From JBHIFB01 sp046760905 (lineage in GTDB: Bacteria; Gemmatimonadota; CAZMKB01), in NCBI GenBank assembly GCA_046760905.1, contig JBHIFB010000079.1, positions 1 to 14,533 of the forward strand: a DNA stretch of 14,533 nt. The letters are read 5' to 3'. Below are positions 1 through 7,452 of this stretch, piece after piece. Both the position numbers and the translations under genes were made by a program. The notes under the pieces were generated by a model that was not told where the DNA came from, did not search any database, and worked only from the letters and a program-made list of their open reading frames with translations. Position 1 is the stretch's first letter; every line of letters starts with the position of its first letter.

Positions 1-87
1 AAGGACTCGGAGCCCTGAATCCGGTCAATCCGCATGTCGATACAAAATGAACACTGCCCTGATCCCCCACCTGCAAGCCTTATATCT
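1..87. other. left-edge sequence outside the repeat; no gene identified
   Basis: Sequence outside the left repeat copy. A plus-strand frame is open from base 3 to a TGA at 48-50 and would encode GLGALNPVNPHVDTK. It could be the tail of a gene lying mostly outside the window, or chance. I do not recognise it. A second frame is open from base 2 into the repeat and ends at a TGA inside it. Confidence 0.25.
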
Positions 88-194
88 GTCAATGCGAAGC
101 GTCGAACTTAAGGGCTCTAAGTTCCAGAAACATTGAATTGCTGACTTTTGGTATTTACACATTTACAGAAAGTAAGTTTAAATTTTTGGGGAAA
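88..194 (+). repeat. 107-base dispersed repeat, left copy (inverted partner at 14372-14478)
   Basis: The 107 bases match the reverse complement of 14372-14478 at 102 positions with no gap. The five differences lie in the second half. Similarity stops abruptly at both ends: base 87 and base 195 differ from their counterparts. A hairpin sits inside: GAACTTA (104-110), seven-base loop, TAAGTTC (118-124). The second half is AT-rich (TTTAAATTTTT). The ends are not inverted repeats of each other, so this is not a typical IS with terminal inverted repeats. A one-hairpin, asymmetric structure resembles IS200/IS605-derived or REP-like elements, but that is inference. It lies just downstream of rpe, and no transposase is attached. 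Confidence 0.9.
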
Positions 195-236
195 CTCCAC
201 GAAGCAGGTATGGATAATTGTGTAGAACGGCTGAGA

Positions 237-890
237 TTATCTGGTTAGTTCCTTGAGCTCCTTCACCCTTCGAGTGACATCTTCTGCCTTGTAAACTCCA
301 CCGCCCGAGACTGCGACATCAGCCCCGGCTTCGTGAACTCGCTTGATGTTTGTCTTGTCTATGCCGCCATCGACCTCGAGGAGTATCTCCATACCCGAAG
401 CGTCGATCATCTGCCTGGCTTTCTCTATTTTAACTACCGTACTCCCGATGAACTTCTGATATGAGAAGCCCGGGTTCACGGACATCACCAGCAGCAGATC
501 CATCTCATTCATCACTTCGCTCACCATCTCTAAAGGCGTAGCAGGGTTAAGAGCCACACCGGCCTTCTTCCCGAGTTCCCTCACCCGGGTGAGCAGGCCG
601 TGCAGGTGATCGGATGCCTCGACATGAACTGTCAGGATATCGGCTCCAGCCTCTATGAAATCATCGATGTATTCATTTGGCTTTGCCACCATCAGGTGTA
701 CGTCAAGAGGGAGGGAGGTGATACTGTTCACTGCCTTGATCATGTCCCTTCCGAAAGTGATGTTCGGTACGAAGTGACCGTCCATGACATCAAGGTGTAT
801 GTAGTCTGCCCCTCCCCCCTCCACTGCTTTGACGGCCTCCTCGATATTGGAAAAATCCGCTGCGAGAACCGACGGCGCAAGCTTTATCAC
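237..890 (-). CDS. rpe: ribulose-phosphate 3-epimerase
   Basis: Interconverts ribulose 5-phosphate and xylulose 5-phosphate in the cytoplasmic pentose phosphate pathway. The 217-residue product begins MIKLAPSVLAADF, the usual start of the family, and has normal length. Visible are the metal and acid/base residues of the (beta/alpha)8 barrel: H32 and D34 in IHLDVMDGHFVPN, H65 in DVHLMV, and D174 in EVDGGI. The start chosen is GTG at 890 because AAGGAGG (896-902) lies five bases before it. A GTG at 917 would overlap the upstream PASTA gene by eight bases but has no ribosome binding site. Last gene of the purL operon, 19 bases after the PASTA gene. Two loops near the phosphate site are unusual: NPGFSYQKF where families mostly have GFGGQ or GFSGQ, and VSGGGVY where AGSAVF is usual. 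Function is still very likely the epimerase. Confidence 0.93.
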   Translation of the reverse strand: MIKLAPSVLAADFSNIEEAVKAVEGGGADYIHLDVMDGHFVPNITFGRDMIKAVNSITSLPLDVHLMVAKPNEYIDDFIEAGADILTVHVEASDHLHGLLTRVRELGKKAGVALNPATPLEMVSEVMNEMDLLLVMSVNPGFSYQKFIGSTVVKIEKARQMIDASGMEILLEVDGGIDKTNIKRVHEAGADVAVSGGGVYKAEDVTRRVKELKELTR

Positions 891-909
891 CTGCTCCTCC
901 TTCCTTGCT

Positions 910-1632
910 TCATTCACCCGATGAGATGATGAGTTCGACCTTCTGGCCTTTCACCACTCTGCTCCCAGCCGGAGGCTTCTGTCCTATCACCGTACCGATG
1001 GCGAGATCGGTTCGCACATATTCGATCCCACTGAGAGAGAGACCCATGTCCTCGATTATATACTTCGCCTCTTCGAGAGTCCTCTCCTCCAGAAGAGGCA
1101 TGATGAATGAAATCGGCCCGGTACTTATTATGAGAGTGATTTCCGTCCCACTCTTCACCCTGCTCCCTGGAGGTGGATCTATCCCCATCACCTTTCCCTC
1201 CTTAAAGACCTCAGAGGGTTGGCGGCGCTCTCCAAGGACTTTGAGACCGGCTGTCTCGAGTATCCTGCCCGCCCTGTCTGCTTCGAGTCCCGTAACGTCG
1301 GGGATGCTGGTCAACTCCTGTCCGAGGCTCACGATCACATCGACCCTTCTGCCTCTTTTCATGACCAGTTCGGGAAGCGGGTCCTGAGAAATGATAAACC
1401 CCGGCGGAGTGTCCTGTTCGAATTTCTCCCCCTGCTTGTTGAGTACCAACCCCTTCTCCTGGCAGATCAGCCTTGCCTTCTCATACTCCATACCAACGAG
1501 GTTGGGAATTTTAGTCGTATCGCCTGATTTCACTTTGTACGGCATTACGATGTAATTCACGAGCGCGAAACCCAGGATAAAAAAGAGCAACGCGATGAAT
1601 GTGTATATGAGGGCTCTTCTCAATAGACTCAT
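910..1632 (-). CDS. membrane-anchored protein with three PASTA domains
   Basis: 240 residues. A short basic N-terminus (MSLLRR) is followed by one membrane helix at about residues 7-30. Three PASTA repeats then follow at about 38-104, 106-171 and 174-238, each with the xIPDVxGLxxxxAxxxLxxxGL-type opening and the PPxGSxVxxGxxVxLxIS-type close. PASTA domains in general bind peptidoglycan-related ligands or act as extracytoplasmic spacers, so the repeats should face the periplasm. There is no kinase or transpeptidase domain, unlike PknB/Stk or PBP2x proteins. Start is ATG at 1632, 20 bases after the rsmB stop, with only a weak site (AAGGT) upstream. The reading frame stays open far into rsmB, but that extension overlaps a conserved gene and is rejected. 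Stop (TGA, 910-912) is 19 bases before rpe. Ligand unknown. Confidence 0.85.
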   Translation of the reverse strand: MSLLRRALIYTFIALLFFILGFALVNYIVMPYKVKSGDTTKIPNLVGMEYEKARLICQEKGLVLNKQGEKFEQDTPPGFIISQDPLPELVMKRGRRVDVIVSLGQELTSIPDVTGLEADRAGRILETAGLKVLGERRQPSEVFKEGKVMGIDPPPGSRVKSGTEITLIISTGPISFIMPLLEERTLEEAKYIIEDMGLSLSGIEYVRTDLAIGTVIGQKPPAGSRVVKGQKVELIISSGE

Positions 1633-1652
1633 TACTGTGTTAACCTTGATTC

Positions 1653-2984
1653 CTACTTTCTCGCCATAATACAGGCGAACATCCCATCCATCCGATGCCT
1701 GTGAGGGAGCGTCTCCAGGCAGCCGGATACTCCAACGAACTCCGGCGACACATTTACTATCGCTTTCCTTGTGTATCCACCTCGAGCGGCAAGAAAGTTC
1801 TCGATGACGTCTATATTCTCCTCGGGCTCGAGTGAGCAAGTAGAATATAGTAGATTGCCCCCGCTTTTCACAAGGGTAGAAGCATTCAGAAGCAGTGCGG
1901 ACTGCAGCCGGTTGAGGGAGTAAAGATCCTCCTCTTTCAACCTCCATCTCAGGTCGGCTCTCCGTGAGAGAACCCCGGTACCGGTGCATGGCGCATCGAC
2001 GACTACCAGGTCGAACTGCCTCGCACTGAAACTCCTCCCGTCTGCCACTGTGCACAGAATCGAATTGAAACGGAGCCTCTCTATGTTCTCGAGTACAAGC
2101 TTCATCCTCTGCCTGCTCGAATCGACGGCGAGGACTAAGCCGCTGTCTTCGCCCCTCTCCGCAAGATGGGTACACTTACCACCTGGTGCAGCACAGAGGT
2201 CTAAGGAACGTGTGTCCTTATCGACATCAGGTATCTGTCCAACGAGCGTGGAGGAGATGTCCTGCACGGTATAGAGACCTTCACGGAAAGAAGGAAGCTG
2301 TTTTATATCACCCTTCAGGCGGAGCTTGAGACTCTCCTCACAATAAGCTGAACTTGTATATTCCACACCCTCTTCCTCGAAGATCTTTTTCAAAGAATGG
2401 ATTGTCGTCCTGAGCGTGTTCATCCTGACCATGAGATCAGGACTGGCGTTGTTTGCCTCAAGAAGCTGTTCTGTCTCTTCATACCCGAACCTCTCGAGCC
2501 ACCTCCTGACAAGCCACAGGGGATGCGAGTAATAGGTGGCAAGAAAAGCATCGGGAGAAGACTCCCTGTCAGGAAACGCTACCCTCAGACCCTCTTTCAG
2601 AATTGATCTCAGCACACCGTTTACGAGAGGTGCGAGCCCCTCAAAACCGGCCCATTTGGTAAGCCTCACGGCCTGATCTAAAGCGGCTCTTTGGGGAATG
2701 TTTTCTAAAAACAGGAGCTGGTACAGTGAGAGTCTAAGGATGATCCTGACATCGGGAGGGATGGAATCGAGACCTTTGGGCAAAAAAAAAAGAAGGTGGT
2801 GATCGAGCCTCGCCGTCTGCCTCACCACTCCGTTCACGAGCTCTGTGACGAGACCTCTTCCTGACGGACCCGCGCGTGGAAGCTGCTGGGAGAGGGCGCG
2901 GTCGAGACGCTGCCCCTCCCTCTGAGCTTTCAGTATACAGAAGGCAATGGCCCTGTCACTGATATCATCGGGGATCTTCCGCAT
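1653..2984 (-). CDS. rsmB: 16S rRNA (cytosine-5)-methyltransferase RsmB
   Basis: Predicted to methylate C967 of 16S rRNA with S-adenosylmethionine. The 443-residue product has an N-terminal NusB-like RNA-binding domain (about 8-130), then a linker and a Rossmann methyltransferase domain. Clear motifs are DLCAAPGGK (262-270, SAM binding), DAPCTGTGV (330-338) with C333, and YSTCSLEPEEN with C383; in this family one cysteine is the nucleophile and the other helps release the product. Length is normal. Start is ATG at 2984, preceded by GAGG at nine bases, 16 bases after purQ. The frame is open further upstream into purQ, which is rejected. A run of ten U residues in the mRNA falls at codons 65-68 inside the NusB-like domain. 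A close relative such as RsmF is less likely because of the NusB-like domain. Confidence 0.93.
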   Translation of the reverse strand: MRKIPDDISDRAIAFCILKAQREGQRLDRALSQQLPRAGPSGRGLVTELVNGVVRQTARLDHHLLFFLPKGLDSIPPDVRIILRLSLYQLLFLENIPQRAALDQAVRLTKWAGFEGLAPLVNGVLRSILKEGLRVAFPDRESSPDAFLATYYSHPLWLVRRWLERFGYEETEQLLEANNASPDLMVRMNTLRTTIHSLKKIFEEEGVEYTSSAYCEESLKLRLKGDIKQLPSFREGLYTVQDISSTLVGQIPDVDKDTRSLDLCAAPGGKCTHLAERGEDSGLVLAVDSSRQRMKLVLENIERLRFNSILCTVADGRSFSARQFDLVVVDAPCTGTGVLSRRADLRWRLKEEDLYSLNRLQSALLLNASTLVKSGGNLLYSTCSLEPEENIDVIENFLAARGGYTRKAIVNVSPEFVGVSGCLETLPHRHRMDGMFACIMARK

Positions 2985-3000
2985 AACAAATGGCCTCGCT

Positions 3001-3807
3001 TTAAAGCAGGTTCTCCCTGGCGAATTCCACCGCGTTCCTGAAGACCGCAAGGCCCTGCCCCTCCTCCGGCAGGCTCTCCCTAGTCCAGTGGGGGTGATTC
3101 GTCCTGTGATTGTATGCTTCCGGATGCGGCATTAGACCGAAGATTCTGCCGGTGGGGTCGCAGATGCCTGCGATATCTCCCATCGAGCCATTCGGATTAT
3201 CCGGATAGAGAGCAGGATTCCCATTCCTGTCCGTGTAGGTAACTGCGAGCTGGCGACCGCTCAGTATTCGATGGAGTATCTCCCTGCTGTCGGTGATGAA
3301 CTTCCCTTCACCGTGCCTGACGGGCAGGTAGAGCCTCTCGAGACCCTTCAGGTAAATGCAGCACGTGTTCTCATTCACCTTCAGATGCACCCAGCGGTCT
3401 TCGAAGCGTCCGGAATCGTTGTAGGTGAGAGAAACCGTCTGGTTCCAGTAATCCCCGCCCAAGGCAGGAAGAAGACCGAGTTTCACCAGCACCTGGAACC
3501 CGTTGCATATACCGAGTATGAGCTTTCCATCATCTATGAACCTTTCCAGAGAATCTCCGAGATGGAATCTTAGTTTATTAGCGAAGACTATTCCAGAGGA
3601 TATATCGTCTCCGAAGGAAAATCCTCCCGGAACGACGAGGATGTGGTAGTCCTCGAGCGACTTGTGGCCTGATATCAGATCATTGAGGTGAACCCGGTGT
3701 GCATCCGCCCCGGTGTATTTCAGGCAATGCCAGGTCTCGTAGTCGCAGTTTATGCCGTAGCCGGTAAGGACGAGTGCGCGTGGAATCTTCTCCAATTCGA
3801 AACTCAT
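3001..3807 (-). CDS. purQ: phosphoribosylformylglycinamidine synthase, glutaminase subunit PurQ
   Basis: Class I glutamine amidotransferase that releases ammonia from glutamine for PurL at the FGAR to FGAM step of purine synthesis. 268 residues, longer than common PurQ proteins of about 220-230. The triad is visible: C101 in LGICNGFQ, H228 and E230 in LMPHPEAYNH. The oxyanion region VVPGGFSFGDD lies at about 58-68. The motif NPNGS (205-209) and the C-terminal extension resemble the glutaminase part of large PurL enzymes more than the short PurQ type. Start is ATG at 3807, 41 bases downstream of the purL stop, with a modest GAGAG site. The short spacing supports co-translation and complex formation with PurL. 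Confidence 0.93.
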   Translation of the reverse strand: MSFELEKIPRALVLTGYGINCDYETWHCLKYTGADAHRVHLNDLISGHKSLEDYHILVVPGGFSFGDDISSGIVFANKLRFHLGDSLERFIDDGKLILGICNGFQVLVKLGLLPALGGDYWNQTVSLTYNDSGRFEDRWVHLKVNENTCCIYLKGLERLYLPVRHGEGKFITDSREILHRILSGRQLAVTYTDRNGNPALYPDNPNGSMGDIAGICDPTGRIFGLMPHPEAYNHRTNHPHWTRESLPEEGQGLAVFRNAVEFARENLL

Positions 3808-3848
3808 TTCTCTCGGTCAGGCGTTGCTCTCTCTCCTTGCATCAGTCG

Positions 3849-6827
3849 TCACCAGAGGAGAGGTTCCTTCCAGGCGAGCTTGAGCTCGCCGACTGTCTCG
3901 CTTACGATAAGAGCGCCATCGGTGCCACGTATCTGGAACCTGTCATCCCTGGAGACCCTCCCCAGGAGTCCGTAAGGTACACCTTCGATTTCTCTCTCGA
4001 ATACTTCTTTCTTCTCAGGGTCTATAGTGATCACGAACCTGCTCTGGGACTCGCTGAAAAGTATCAGGTCATCCCTCTCGACACCTTCGCGCGGTACATG
4101 CCTGAGGTCCACTTCCATGCCGAGACCTCCTGCGAAAGCCGATTCGGCAAGACAGACCCCGAGACCTCCATCCGAACAATCGTGGCACGAGTTCACCGCG
4201 CCGGCCCTGGTCAGTGCCGAGATCCTTGTGTAGATCTCCCTGGCGAGGTTTGCATCCACCGAGGGAACGCTGTTTCCTATATGACCAAACTGGGCATAGT
4301 ACTCCGATCCCCCGAGTTCATGCCTGGTCATACCCACTACATAGACGAGGTCCCCTGGCCTTTTCACGTCCATTGTGACGGCAAGTGATGCATCTTCCAT
4401 CTTCCCGAGGACTGTAAAAAGAAGCGTCGGGGGGATCGAGATCTTCTCGGGCGGCACACCGTAGTCGTTCTTCATGCTGTCTTTCCCGGAAATGAGAGGA
4501 ATACCGTATGCGGTGCAGTAGTCCTTCAGCGCCATATTCGCCCTCACCAGCTGGGCCAGTTTGTAGTGCCCGTCCGGCGTCTTACCGGACTGTATGGGAT
4601 CGGGCCAGCAGAAGTTATCGAGTCCGGCAATGTAATCCAGGCTCCCGCCGACTGCGATGGCATTTCTCACCGCCTCATCTATGCTGCAGGCGACCATATT
4701 GTACGTGTCGATGTCACTGTACCTCGGTACGATGCCGTTCGCCACTATGACCCCCACGTTCAGATGTAGTATGGGCTTCACCACTGCGGCATCTGATGGC
4801 CCGTCCGAATTCTTTCCGACGAAAGGTTTCACCACGCTTCCGCCCTGGACCTCGTGGTCATACTGTCTCACCCATGACTCCTTGCTGCAGACGTTGATCC
4901 TACCGAGGATCCGCTTTAGCATTTCGTTCATATCCCCTGGAGCGGGTAATTCCGGTTCCCTATGGGCCGGCTTCTTCCACTTCGCAACCAGTTCCATCCT
5001 GGGAAGCCCTTCATGGAGAAACTCCATGTCGAGATAGCCAACCGTCCTCCCCTCATGGAGAATGTGGAAGTAGCCGCTGTCAGTGTAGTTGCCGAGAACT
5101 GTGGATTCGACCCCCCTCCTTGAGGCGAGCTCCTGAAATTCACCTATCTTCTCCGGCCCGACGGCACAGGTCATCCTCTCCTGCGCCTCCGAAAGGAGGA
5201 TCTCCCACGGGGCGAGCCCCTCGTATTTCAGCGGCGCCCTCTCCAGATGCAACTCCGCCCCGCCGCTCATTCTTGCGGTCTCACCGACAGACGATGAAAG
5301 ACCACCGGCACCGTTGTCCGTTATGCAGCGGTAGAGCCCCAAATCCCGTGCCTCGAGAAGGAAGTCGATCATTTTCTTCTGTGTGATTGGATCCCCTATC
5401 TGAACCGCAGTCGCGGGTGATCCTTCCGTGAGCTCGACGGAGGAGAAAGTCGCCCCGTGAATGCCGTCTTTCCCGATTCTCCCTCCAACCATGACTATGA
5501 GGTCACCCGGCTGGACCGATTTCCTGTGAGACTTCTGGCCTGCAACCCTTGCGGGCATTATCCCGCCTGTTCCGCAGAAAACGAGGGGTTTCCCCTTGTA
5601 GCGTTCGTCGAAGAGAATGGCACCATTTACAACCGGTATCCCGCTCTGGTTCCCGCCATCTTTCACCCCTCTGTGGACTCCCCGGAATATCCTCTTCGGA
5701 TGGAGGAGCCTGGGAGGAAGCTCGCCAAAATCCTTCGGCGGTGCGAAGCAGAAGACATCGGTATTGAAGATAAGCCGCGCCCCGAGACCGGTACCCAGAG
5801 GGTCACGGTTCACGCCAACTATGCCGGTCAGAGCCCCGCCGTAAGGATCCAGTGCTGACGGTGAATTGTGGGTCTCGACCTTCATCACGAGGCTCCAGTC
5901 GTCTGTAAGCTTCACCACACCGGCATTGTCATGGAACACAGAGAGAAGCCAATCAACCTTTCTGGAAACTTCATCGGTGGTCCCCCTGATGTATGTATTA
6001 AAGAGACTGTCTACGACTCGGGAACGGCCGTCTTCCTCATATGCGATGATGGCATTGAATATTTTATGCTTGCAGTGCTCGGACCATGTCTGGGCGAGGC
6101 ATTCGAGTTCGAGATCCGTTGGATGTCCCCCAAGACCAATCCGCTTCCTCCGTCTTCTCACTTCCTCCCTCCGGTAGTGATCCCTTATCGCTTTCATCTC
6201 CTCAAGGCTCAGGGATAAAATCCCCTCTTCAGATATACTCATAAGCCTTTCATCGCTTACCTCGAGGTCGAACTCCCTCACCCTGGATTCGGCTTTCCCG
6301 CTGACTTTCGGAACTGTCACAGCGATCTTCTTCCCCTCGCGCCATTCCTCGATACTCAGCACCTCCCATCTCTCGATGAGCTCGTTGGCTAAAAGGTCTG
6401 TTGCAATCCTTTTCACCTCATCTCTCCCAAGGTTCCCCTGGATGAGGTACTGCCGGGAAGTGTAGACGCCTTCACCCTCATTGAAGGGTCTCCCGAACAT
6501 GTCCCGCATCCCCTCGAGGGAAGTCTTCCCGACATTATCTGTGACACCCGGCCTGAAACCGACCTCTATGAGCCAGGAGAAGTCGCTGGCTATGGGCTCG
6601 TCGATAGTGAAACGCTCTACGATCGGGTCTGTAAAAAGCCCCTCACCGAGCCTCTCCAGCTCTCCTGTATTTAGATCGGCCTCGATGGTGAAAACCTTCA
6701 CGGTCCTCACAGAGTCGACTTCGATGGAGAGATCCTCGACGATGGCCCTTCTCACTTCCCGTCCCATCGAATCCACCACACCATCCTTCAGGGCGACTTC
6801 GATCCGATGTACTACCGGTCTTTTCAA
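3849..6827 (-). CDS. purL: phosphoribosylformylglycinamidine synthase PurL with fused tandem PurS-like domains
   Basis: ATP-dependent FGAM synthase of purine synthesis. About 992 residues: longer than small PurL (about 740) and shorter than the glutaminase-fused large PurL (about 1300). Two PurS-like segments come first: HRIEVALKDGVVDSMGREV (about 7-25, domain to about 76) and WLIEVGFRPGVTD (about 85-97, domain to about 160). Then comes the synthase core with QTWSEHCKHK (about 246-255), KVETHNSPSALDPYGGA, GGNQSGIPVVNG, TDNGAGGLSSS and, in the second half, CHDCSDGGLG. No glutaminase domain follows; PurQ is the next gene. The start is uncertain. TTG at 6827 has AGAAGGA five bases upstream and gives MKRPVVHRIEV, which fits the fold. 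ATG at 6848 and TTG at 6875 are in frame but lack a clear ribosome binding site. Confidence 0.93.
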   Translation of the reverse strand: MKRPVVHRIEVALKDGVVDSMGREVRRAIVEDLSIEVDSVRTVKVFTIEADLNTGELERLGEGLFTDPIVERFTIDEPIASDFSWLIEVGFRPGVTDNVGKTSLEGMRDMFGRPFNEGEGVYTSRQYLIQGNLGRDEVKRIATDLLANELIERWEVLSIEEWREGKKIAVTVPKVSGKAESRVREFDLEVSDERLMSISEEGILSLSLEEMKAIRDHYRREEVRRRRKRIGLGGHPTDLELECLAQTWSEHCKHKIFNAIIAYEEDGRSRVVDSLFNTYIRGTTDEVSRKVDWLLSVFHDNAGVVKLTDDWSLVMKVETHNSPSALDPYGGALTGIVGVNRDPLGTGLGARLIFNTDVFCFAPPKDFGELPPRLLHPKRIFRGVHRGVKDGGNQSGIPVVNGAILFDERYKGKPLVFCGTGGIMPARVAGQKSHRKSVQPGDLIVMVGGRIGKDGIHGATFSSVELTEGSPATAVQIGDPITQKKMIDFLLEARDLGLYRCITDNGAGGLSSSVGETARMSGGAELHLERAPLKYEGLAPWEILLSEAQERMTCAVGPEKIGEFQELASRRGVESTVLGNYTDSGYFHILHEGRTVGYLDMEFLHEGLPRMELVAKWKKPAHREPELPAPGDMNEMLKRILGRINVCSKESWVRQYDHEVQGGSVVKPFVGKNSDGPSDAAVVKPILHLNVGVIVANGIVPRYSDIDTYNMVACSIDEAVRNAIAVGGSLDYIAGLDNFCWPDPIQSGKTPDGHYKLAQLVRANMALKDYCTAYGIPLISGKDSMKNDYGVPPEKISIPPTLLFTVLGKMEDASLAVTMDVKRPGDLVYVVGMTRHELGGSEYYAQFGHIGNSVPSVDANLAREIYTRISALTRAGAVNSCHDCSDGGLGVCLAESAFAGGLGMEVDLRHVPREGVERDDLILFSESQSRFVITIDPEKKEVFEREIEGVPYGLLGRVSRDDRFQIRGTDGALIVSETVGELKLAWKEPLLW

Positions 6828-7120
6828 GATCTTCCTTCTGAGCTTCATAGGTGAGATGTGATAGTAGTAATCCAACCGTGACAGCGGTAATATACATGGG
6901 GAGGCCCTTTAAATCAATCGTTATACCTTATTAAAATGCCCCAGTGACTCTATATGGTGATGCCTGATAAATCTTCCCGCATGAATGCATCGAACGATTC
7001 TCATGTACTCTTGACCTGTTGTTTTACAAACTCCTATTTCAAGGAGTCAATTGAAAGGCTTTATCATGATAGAGCAAAAAGCATTTTCTGAAAGGCTCAA
7101 ATTTTCGCCTGCTTCCATCC
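6828..7120. other. purL upstream region, no gene seen
   Basis: AT-rich leader of the purine operon with no convincing gene. It contains a possible -10 element (6920-6925) and a small hairpin, ACTCCT (7030-7035) and AGGAGT (7042-7047), without a U tract. I looked for a purine riboswitch and did not recognise one. A 64-codon plus-strand frame running from 7051 across the IS630 remnant edge has no family features and is not called. Confidence 0.5.
6920..6925 (-). promoter_or_regulatory. possible -10 element of the purL operon promoter
   Basis: On the minus strand TATAAC matches five of six bases of the sigma70 -10 consensus and lies about 90 bases before the preferred purL start. No good -35 hexamer is found 16-18 bases upstream, so this is a weak call. 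A second candidate further upstream, TTGACT with TAAAAC 18 bases later, is also partial. Confidence 0.3.
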
Positions 7121-7300
7121 TAGTGTCGTGTCAACCTTTCATTGTCGCATATGATATGTTATATTTTTTTAATAACCAAACCGGGAGTCTTGGCTATGAA
7201 GAAATTCGTCGTGACACTTACAGAGGGGGAGCGCAAAGATCTTGAAAAAAAAGTTAGCTATACCCATGGGAAGATCTTGAGCGAAAGAGAAGGAACATAA
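7121..7300 (+). mobile_element. truncated 5' end of an IS630-type insertion sequence
   Basis: TAGTGTCGTGTCAACC at 7121-7136 looks like the TA target plus the terminal sequence of many IS630/Tc1-mariner-type elements. It is followed by a short AT-rich leader, a ribosome binding site (GGGAG, 7182-7186) and the start of a transposase frame at 7196. The matching inverted terminal repeat is absent downstream, so the element is cut off and dead. The 3' boundary is approximate. Identification rests on recognition of the terminus style and the first residues of the protein, not on a database match. Confidence 0.5.
7196..7300 (+). pseudogene. IS630-family transposase N-terminal remnant
   Basis: The 34-codon frame begins MKKFVVTLTEGERKDLEKKV. 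This is very like the opening of IS630-family transposases, which read MKK-x-x-VTLTEEER-x-x-L and then enter a helix-turn-helix domain. Similarity fades after about residue 28 (GKILS), and a TAA ends the frame at 7298-7300. The catalytic DDE domain is missing. An A8 run at 7245-7252 may be a decay point. Plus strand, opposite to its neighbours. Confidence 0.55.
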
Positions 7301-7452
7301 ACAAACACACAAGAGCATTACTCCAGCCATTAATCGCTTCATTGTAACCTGCTATACAAGCCATTATTTGCAGCAGCCAGGGGGATGTTCAAGGAAGATG
7401 AATGGCTATTCACTCGTGGACTCAGGTACGATCTATCAGGATGAATACGGAA
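7301..7452. other. spacer downstream of the KamA-like gene, no gene seen
   Basis: No coding similarity or transposase continuation is recognised between the IS630 remnant and the end of the KamA-like gene. No stem-loop with a U run that would terminate the KamA-like transcript was found. A plus-strand frame starting near 7399 (MNGYSLVDSG) overlaps the neighbour and is probably chance. Confidence 0.4.

Noticed and set aside
98..124. Integron attC-like site in the 107-base repeat
   Set aside because: The hairpin arms do not show the required RYYYAAC and GTTRRRY core sites, and no integrase or cassette array is present.
195..236. Rho-independent terminator after rpe
   Set aside because: The A/T run at 181-190 is present, but no stable GC stem precedes it on the minus strand; GGAG and CCCC in GTGGAGTTTCCCC do not pair properly.
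891..917. Upstream GTG start for rpe at 917
   Set aside because: It lacks a ribosome binding site, whereas AAGGAGG precedes the GTG at 890, which gives the standard Rpe N-terminus.
1633..2175. N-terminal extension of the PASTA gene to a 421-residue protein
   Set aside because: The extension lies wholly inside rsmB in another frame, has no family-like sequence, and the membrane-helix start at 1632 gives a complete protein.
3774..4388. Long plus-strand open frame opposite purL (204 codons)
   Set aside because: It is a shadow of the conserved purL frame, with no domain features. Other antisense frames opposite purL, purQ and the envelope genes are rejected for the same reason.
6643..6897. 84-codon minus-strand frame overlapping the purL start
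   Set aside because: It is out of frame with purL and loses any membrane-like character after the first 15 residues; most likely chance.
7030..7047. Small ACTCCT/AGGAGT hairpin as a terminator
   Set aside because: The stem is only 6 bp and no U run follows on either strand.
7051..7245. 64-codon plus-strand frame across the IS630 remnant edge
   Set aside because: It spans the junction between spacer and remnant in a frame different from the transposase start and has no recognisable content.
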